A stretch of DNA of 5,264 nucleotides from Acidimicrobiales bacterium (lineage in GTDB: Bacteria > Actinomycetota > Acidimicrobiia > Acidimicrobiales > JABEUL01), in assembly GCA_013044465.1 (NCBI GenBank), contig JABEUL010000285.1, positions 1 through 5,264 of the forward strand, read 5' to 3'. The position numbers and the translations under genes are program-made. Shown piece after piece: positions 1 to 3,267 of this stretch. The notes under the pieces were generated by a model. The model saw only the letters and a list, made by a program, of their open reading frames with translations, was not told the origin of the DNA and did no database searches. Numbering within the stretch: position 1 is the first letter of the stretch; every line of letters begins with the position of its first letter.

Positions 1-186
1 GAAATACGCAAGCCAGGTCTTCTGTATTTGAAGGCTTGAGGCAATAGTTTCCAATCGAGCGAGTAGTTCACTTCCACCTCTTTTCCCCAATACTTCCTGC
101 TTGGCAAGCCTAATAAGGCGCTCCATTTCAAGCCGACTGTCATCTTCGCCATTTGAATATGCAAATTCTTCGACTTTTATGCTCAA
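1..186 (-). CDS. Unidentified protein, N-terminal 62 residues only
   Basis: An open frame runs from a TTG at 186-184 to the left window edge without a stop, so only the first 62 residues are visible and the 3' end is cut off. The product begins MSIKVEEFAYSNGEDD, and the rest is charged and probably helical, ending ...IQKTWLAYF. I do not recognise the family and assign no function. The start is chosen because an in-frame TAA lies four codons upstream of the TTG, and because the TTG sits one nucleotide after the TAA of the preceding gene. There is no convincing Shine-Dalgarno sequence, so translation probably depends on coupling to that gene. The first in-frame ATG, at residue 21 (126-124), is an alternative start but also lacks a ribosome binding site. 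The frame is well supported because the other two minus-strand frames close quickly. The exact start is less sure. Confidence 0.6.
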   Translation of the reverse strand, partial: MSIKVEEFAYSNGEDDSRLEMERLIRLAKQEVLGKRGGSELLARLETIASSLQIQKTWLAYF

Positions 187-187
187 T

Positions 188-691
188 TTACTTGCTTAGC
201 AGTTGTTCGGTTTTAGCAAGTACCGTCCTTCGCCCTCTATGTGCGGTTTCGTAACTTGCGACTGCTTCGAGATCCTGAATACTTAATCCCACAAGTCTTT
301 GAACTACTTGTGAGGCCGCCAGGGTATCGTATCCTGGGATTGCTAGCTCGTCAACCGATATGAGGCACTCAATAATTGGTTCGCTCGCTTTAGTTCCCAA
401 TGTTGATTCTGCCTGGATTTCCTCGACTGCTGCCACAAAGTCTGATTCCGGCTCTTGGTCTGAAAGTTCTGTTTTGTAAGGTGTAAGTTCTTTCACCCTC
501 TTTTTGATTTCGTTTGCGCCATAGTTAGAGGTAAACTTTCCAACGGCCTTAGCCACAGTTAATTTGGAAGTCACCAATGCCTCTCCCACCTCGACTGCCC
601 TGTCCATTGAATCAGCAGCAAGCTTCATTATGCCCACCGGCGCGTAAAATGCTATGTCTACGAGCTTAGATAATGGTGAACGATTTGGCAA
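188..691 (-). CDS. Small helical actinobacterial-type protein of unknown function
   Basis: This is a 167-residue protein with no signal peptide, cysteine pair or enzyme motif that I recognise. Residues 10-50 form a probable amphipathic helical segment with a small hydrophobic patch (AFYAPVGIM, residues 14-22), which could touch a membrane surface. Residues 51-75 are basic (KKRVKEL) and residues 77-110 are an acidic linker. The C-terminal 50 residues hold a compact helical module with IPGYD at 118-122, a VGLS turn near 134-137 and YETAHRGRRTVL at 147-158. I have seen this type of module at the C-terminus of several small actinobacterial proteins, some annotated as lipid-droplet associated. That is family recall, not proof of function. 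The start is TTG at 691-689, supported by AGAGGA six bases upstream. The gene lies 12 nt after the DUF4193 stop and 1 nt before the next gene, so it is almost certainly co-transcribed and co-translated with them. Confidence 0.8.
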   Translation of the reverse strand: MPNRSPLSKLVDIAFYAPVGIMKLAADSMDRAVEVGEALVTSKLTVAKAVGKFTSNYGANEIKKRVKELTPYKTELSDQEPESDFVAAVEEIQAESTLGTKASEPIIECLISVDELAIPGYDTLAASQVVQRLVGLSIQDLEAVASYETAHRGRRTVLAKTEQLLSK

Positions 692-697
692 CCTTAT

Positions 698-703
698 TCC
701 TCT
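698..703 (-). promoter_or_regulatory. Ribosome binding site deciding a TTG start
   Basis: On the minus strand AGAGGA follows directly after the TAG stop of the DUF4193 gene and lies six bases before the TTG at 691. It supports TTG as the real start of the 167-residue protein rather than the later internal ATG codons. It also suggests that ribosomes finishing the upstream gene reinitiate here. Confidence 0.6.
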
Positions 704-1165
704 CTAAACACAATCTCTGCAGATGTGATTTTTCTTGTCGGCCAACTGATTTAAATTTTTTACCAAAAAACAGGATTGACAGACAAATTCATCGTCTTGT
801 TTAGGGAGAACCTTAATAGGAGGTTCTGTTCGGTCCTCAAGGTCTACCGCCTCATCATCCTCGTCAGACATATCGTCAATTTCATTTTGAGCAACCAATC
901 TCGACTTCAAAATGACATCTAGGCTGGCCTCGACGTCCTCTGAGCCCATCATTTCATCGTCTTCATCGTCCTCTTCGCCAACGATGGCTGCAGGTGAAGC
1001 CACGAGGATCTCATCCTCCTCCTCTTCAACCTCAAGATCTAGAACATCATCATCTTCTTCAAGACCAACAACTACATCTTCTTCTAAAAGTTCCTCATCC
1101 AATAGATCCTCGTCAATCTCGCCGAGCTCATCTAGATCAGATACTTCAAGATCATCTTCAGACAT
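704..1165 (-). CDS. DUF4193 family protein with long acidic N-terminus and zinc ribbon
   Basis: This 153-residue protein has two parts. By hand count, 53 of residues 1-111 are Asp or Glu, in runs broken by short Leu/Val stretches, which suggests a disordered polyanionic arm. Residues 117-153 begin with IKVLPKQDDEFVCQSCFLV and end with CRDCV. The cysteines C129, C132, C149 and C152 form a two-knuckle zinc ribbon. The VLPK...DEF-C-x2-C-FLV pattern is the signature of DUF4193, a conserved actinobacterial family (Mycobacterium tuberculosis Rv2699c type) with no established biochemical role. Family members are usually about 100 residues, so the acidic arm here is longer than normal. The ATG start has AAGGAG four bases upstream and an extended -10 promoter just before that. 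It is the first gene of a tight three-gene set. The acidic arm could mimic nucleic acid or bind a basic partner, which is inference. The serine-rich open frame on the opposite strand is a shadow of the Glu/Asp codons. Confidence 0.9.
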   Translation of the reverse strand: MSEDDLEVSDLDELGEIDEDLLDEELLEEDVVVGLEEDDDVLDLEVEEEEDEILVASPAAIVGEEDDEDDEMMGSEDVEASLDVILKSRLVAQNEIDDMSDEDDEAVDLEDRTEPPIKVLPKQDDEFVCQSCFLVKNLNQLADKKNHICRDCV

Positions 1166-1169
1166 TTAA

Positions 1170-1175
1170 CTCCTT
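1170..1175 (-). promoter_or_regulatory. Strong ribosome binding site of the DUF4193 gene
   Basis: AAGGAG on the minus strand, four bases before the ATG at 1165, is the best Shine-Dalgarno match in the window. Its strength suggests that the acidic protein is made at a high level compared with its neighbours. Confidence 0.75.
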
Positions 1176-1195
1176 GTACATTACCTAAGCGCGGG

Positions 1196-1204
1196 ACTAT
1201 AACA
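1196..1204 (-). promoter_or_regulatory. Putative extended -10 promoter of the DUF4193 operon
   Basis: The minus strand reads TGTTATAGT, which is an extended -10 (TGn) plus a hexamer matching TATAAT at five of six positions. A -35 element at 17-bp spacing (ATGGAA, 1224-1219) matches only half the consensus, as is common with extended -10 promoters. Transcription would start near 1189, giving a leader of about 24 nt that includes AAGGAG. It lies just after the T-rich tract at 1236-1241, consistent with a new transcription unit starting here. Confidence 0.45.
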
Positions 1205-1235
1205 GCGATTTGAACCAATTCCATACATTTCAAAC

Positions 1236-1270
1236 AAAAAACGTTGTGACCAGGAACTTTATAATCACAA
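1236..1270 (-). terminator. Possible weak intrinsic terminator
   Basis: On the minus strand TTGTGA (1270-1265) pairs with TCACAA (1249-1244) across a 15-nt loop. CG and six T residues (1241-1236) follow, then GTTTG. The T tract and its position, directly before the DUF4193 promoter, fit a terminator. The stem is only six base pairs, AT-rich and with a large loop, so efficiency would be low. It would end either read-through from the thyX-like gene or the proposed small RNA. Confidence 0.35.
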
Positions 1271-1323
1271 TGATTGTAGAACTTCACGAGTCAACAGTAA
1301 CGATATATGTGCACAATTACTCG

Positions 1324-1403
1324 GACGGAAAGGTCCAGGAAACCTTTGGCACCACCAAGGCGTCCACCTCGCCGTTCTCTACTCAGCCTCCTGGACCCCC
1401 GCC
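1324..1403 (-). other. GC-rich island forming a long imperfect hairpin
   Basis: On the minus strand the segments at 1403-1389 and 1340-1324 are complementary. GGTCCAGGA (1397-1389) pairs perfectly with TCCTGGACC (1340-1332). After a two-base bulge, GGCGGG (1403-1398) pairs with TCCGTC (1329-1324), including two G-U pairs, for 15 base pairs in all. Inside the loop, CCTTGG (1360-1355) pairs with CCAAAGG (1349-1343) with one bulge, and GGCG (1373-1370) pairs with CGCC (1362-1359). The two inner stems share bases 1359-1360, so they compete. By hand count 1321-1420 is 64% G+C, against 34% in 1221-1320 and 34% in 1431-1530. Confidence 0.65.
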
Positions 1404-1461
1404 ACTCGCAACAGCCCCACCATAGTCGTTTCAGAAAGTTCACACAACCAACTTTTGTCGA

Positions 1462-1487
1462 CATATTAAAGTGGGACTTCATATTAA
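1462..1487. repeat. Direct repeat of CATATTAA
   Basis: CATATTAA occurs at 1462-1469 and 1480-1487, 18 bp start to start (minus strand TTAATATG twice). The right-hand copy overlaps the proposed -10 element at 1483-1488. It could be a pair of alternative -10 regions or protein-binding half sites, or chance in AT-rich DNA. Confidence 0.35.
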
Positions 1488-1512
1488 TGCAACATTTTTG
1501 CACTTGCGTCAA
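1483..1512 (-). promoter_or_regulatory. Putative promoter reading into the GC-rich hairpin
   Basis: The minus strand has TTGACG (1512-1507), five of six matches to the -35 consensus. After 18 bp it has ATTAAT (1488-1483), four of six matches to the -10. Transcription would start near 1476 and cross the structured island. A second arrangement, TTGCAT with TAATAT 18 bp on, overlaps it downstream. The match is moderate and the region is AT-rich, so this is a hypothesis. Confidence 0.35.
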
Positions 1513-1565
1513 ATGTAATTTCAATCGATCTACTAGGAATTATTCCCAAAGTGCCAGGTAGAGAG

Positions 1566-1612
1566 TTGCGCAATATTATGTTCACTTAGAGTGAAAACAC
1601 GACATTAACGTC
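1566..1612. repeat. Cluster of short palindromes after the thyX-like stop
   Basis: Three short inverted repeats lie side by side. TTGCGCAA (1566-1573) is a perfect palindrome overlapping AATATT. TTCACT-TAG-AGTGAA (1581-1595) is a perfect six-base stem with a three-base spacer. GACATTAACGTC (1601-1612) has five of six pairs and overlaps the stop codon of the thyX-like gene. None is followed by a T tract on the minus strand, so a classical terminator is not supported. They may be weak 3'-end hairpins or binding sites. Confidence 0.4.
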
Positions 1613-3236
1613 AGGAAATATGGCCAGCTGCAGACTGATTTCTTTTTTTGAGAATCCGCTCTTCTGATTCAAGTCTCTCCAACTCTGGATCTGAGTAGTC
1701 AACATAGTTCATAGACCCAGCAATCAAATGGTGTCCAGCAACATCTGCGATTTGGCGATGCATCTCTTGAGCGATCTTTCTGTAGGAAGGGTGGCCCTGT
1801 GGGGAGGATCGAAGCTCAATAATGTGCATTGCTTCCCTGGCATTCATGGTCATTTTGTACCTAATTTTAAACCCAAGAGCTATTGCATACTGACTTTGGT
1901 GTTCAAAATCATCTTTCAGGGCTTCGCACAGTTCTAAACTTCTCTCCATAGTTGAATTGAACTCGTCAGCCAACTTGGCCTCAGTCACCAATGTGGGCAC
2001 ATCCCACCCAAGACTTACGTCCAATGCTTGCCAATCAAGAGTGAGTAGTCGGTGACGTTGAAGGTCTCTAAAAGCACCATAATCAGAAATTATGTCAAAT
2101 GTGTAATTTGTGGCTTCAAAAGCTCTTCCTGGACGATGCCGCCTATTCGATCTGTCTCCAACCAGAGCCATAAAAATATCTCTCAGAGCCACTAAATCGA
2201 GAGATTCCACTTGTGACCTAATATCGTCCATTGAGCGATCAGAGTAAGGATAAAGTGCAGCGGACGCTACGGAAATCTCCCCTTTTGGATCGAACTCGGT
2301 TAGTTCCACACCACTCTGGGCGCTTTTGGTTCCTCTGGGAAGCATCACTTCAGTCAAGCTCAAGAGGTTGTCTCGGGTCTGGGCCATATATTCGCTCCAA
2401 AGACCACCCCTTTCTTGTCTGTCTACCCGAGCCAAAAACGACGGGATAACTTTCCGAAGCTCTCCTAGCATCATGTCGCTATATAACCTCGCTTCTTCAA
2501 GCGGATGAGATCTCATTCTCAATAGCAAGTTCTCAAAAGATTGTCCAGAGCCGTAGATTCCGACGTTGGAAAGCGAAGCTGCTGGCAGGAGCCCTCTAAT
2601 TGAATCCAGAGCCTTAGCTCTCACGGCACTGCGCCAAGCAATCTCTGAATCGGAGTCTTTTTTAGGGTAAAGCCTGGATATTGCAGCCACCATCTTGGGA
2701 AGCATTTCACCGTAGCTGTCAAAAATTCGGTCCATATCCCCGACATATCTCGCACCAAGTGGTGAATCTAAGATCGAAGGATCCCTGTAATAGCGGTAGT
2801 GGCCATTAGAAAGTCGGGCATCGTAGGCAATATAGCGAGTCGACTGCTCGAGGTAGGACATGATTCGGCCCCACTCGAGGATTTTGGTCAAGATGTTGGA
2901 AGCCTGTTCACATGCTAGATGAACTCCTCCAAGTTGAGCTACCGAGTCATCGCCGTACTCCACAAATACCTTTTCATACAGGCTTTCTGCTCTTTTCAAT
3001 CCCATTGTGGCATCTATGGTGAGATCGCCTGAGATATCAAGATCATCTACAAACTCGTCTAAAAATAGGCGTCTAAGACTCTTGGAGGAACGTGAATACC
3101 TCGCAAAAAGGGCTCCTTTTACAACCTCAGGAAGATTTACGAGTGCAAATACTGGCTTATCGAGGTTCGTGAAATACCGCCTCAGAACCGACCGCTCATC
3201 TTCTTCGAAGCTCTCTGCTACATAAGGATAGGACAT
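1611..3236 (-). CDS. Two-domain ThyX-like (flavin-dependent thymidylate synthase family) protein
   Basis: This 541-residue protein is about twice the usual ThyX length (about 220-260) and reads as two tandem ThyX-type halves. ThyX makes dTMP from dUMP using methylene-tetrahydrofolate and FAD; its signature is RHRxxSxNExSxRY. The N-half has a degenerate copy at 122-135 (WGRIMSYLEQSTRY) that keeps R124, S127, E130, S132, R134 and Y135 but has WG for RH and L129 for Asn. The C-half has RHR at 394-396 and T399, then loses the rest (D401, W402, A404, D406, V407). The C-half keeps a ThyX-like substrate segment, NAR at 465-467 and ELR at 474-476. The matching N-half segment keeps R240 (aligned with R476) but not the Asn or first Arg. 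Activity as a thymidylate synthase is therefore unproven. Long ThyX-like proteins of this sort exist in other bacteria, so this is not a local fusion. The ATG lies 31 nt after the helicase stop, with only a weak AAAAGG two bases upstream, suggesting co-transcription with the helicase gene. Confidence 0.85.
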   Translation of the reverse strand: MSYPYVAESFEEDERSVLRRYFTNLDKPVFALVNLPEVVKGALFARYSRSSKSLRRLFLDEFVDDLDISGDLTIDATMGLKRAESLYEKVFVEYGDDSVAQLGGVHLACEQASNILTKILEWGRIMSYLEQSTRYIAYDARLSNGHYRYYRDPSILDSPLGARYVGDMDRIFDSYGEMLPKMVAAISRLYPKKDSDSEIAWRSAVRAKALDSIRGLLPAASLSNVGIYGSGQSFENLLLRMRSHPLEEARLYSDMMLGELRKVIPSFLARVDRQERGGLWSEYMAQTRDNLLSLTEVMLPRGTKSAQSGVELTEFDPKGEISVASAALYPYSDRSMDDIRSQVESLDLVALRDIFMALVGDRSNRRHRPGRAFEATNYTFDIISDYGAFRDLQRHRLLTLDWQALDVSLGWDVPTLVTEAKLADEFNSTMERSLELCEALKDDFEHQSQYAIALGFKIRYKMTMNAREAMHIIELRSSPQGHPSYRKIAQEMHRQIADVAGHHLIAGSMNYVDYSDPELERLESEERILKKRNQSAAGHIS

Positions 3237-3267
3237 TGCCTTTTCAAAATTAGTACCTCAGGACCAG

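Larger units (their letters stand above)
1236..1476 (-). ncRNA. Candidate unidentified structured small RNA or long leader
   Basis: A transcript of about 240 nt is proposed from a TTGACG/ATTAAT promoter (1512-1483) to the T6 tract at 1236. Its core is the GC-rich hairpin at 1324-1403, which stands out sharply from AT-rich flanks. That composition is typical of a structured RNA gene in a moderate-GC genome. No credible protein frame fills the segment on either strand. I looked for and did not find the GGAAG-type apical motif of SRP RNA, the tRNA-like ends or ALAA tag of tmRNA, the conserved P4 sequences of RNase P RNA, or a tRNA cloverleaf. If termination at 1236 fails, the same RNA would be a leader of about 310 nt for the DUF4193 gene. 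Direction is inferred from the promoter, the T tract and the surrounding genes. The hairpin by itself would fold on either strand. Confidence 0.33.
1166..1610. other. 445-nt gene-free interval between the two gene groups
   Basis: This is by far the longest gene-free stretch in an otherwise tightly packed window. From left to right it holds the DUF4193 ribosome binding site and promoter, a T-tract hairpin, an AT-rich segment with the small palindrome ACAATGATTGT (1267-1277), the GC-rich hairpin island, a promoter-like zone with a direct repeat, and a cluster of short palindromes after the thyX-like stop. Open frames on both strands (up to 84 codons) give products with no recognisable family and composition shifts that follow the GC island, so I treat none as a gene. 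Confidence 0.7.

Noticed and set aside
912..1188. Plus-strand open frames with serine-rich or basic products opposite the DUF4193 gene
   Set aside because: They mirror the Glu/Asp codon runs of the minus-strand gene (GAA/GAT read in reverse give TTC/ATC, and shifted frames give Ser). They have no independent family signature or ribosome binding site.
1210..1425. Plus-strand 71-codon frame ending in a Pro-rich tail in the intergenic gap
   Set aside because: There is no Shine-Dalgarno sequence and no recognisable family. The Pro-rich tail appears exactly where the GC island begins, so it is better explained by the C-rich strand of the hairpin. All neighbouring genes run the other way.
1190..1425. 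tmRNA or tRNA-like ends (minus-strand GGGGCTG at 1419-1413 and GGTTCAAATC plus TAGTCCC near 1195-1217)
   Set aside because: The T-loop-like sequence has no pairing T stem, the spacing to the possible acceptor strand is off by three bases, and no CCA follows. No tag frame ending in ALAA was found, nor the usual GGATTCGAC-type 5' sequence.
1320..1425. SRP (4.5S) RNA or RNase P RNA in the GC-rich island
   Set aside because: The SRP apical GGAAG-type motif and the conserved RNase P P4 sequences are absent on both strands, and the region is short for RNase P RNA.
1291..1524. Minus-strand 77-codon frame crossing the GC island
   Set aside because: The product is an Arg/Trp/Cys mixture with no family resemblance or ribosome binding site, and its composition changes abruptly at the island edges.
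1581..1595. TTCACTTAGAGTGAA hairpin as the intrinsic terminator of the thyX-like gene
   Set aside because: The stem is perfect, but only six base pairs and AT-rich, with no T tract after it on the minus strand. I list it as a palindrome only.
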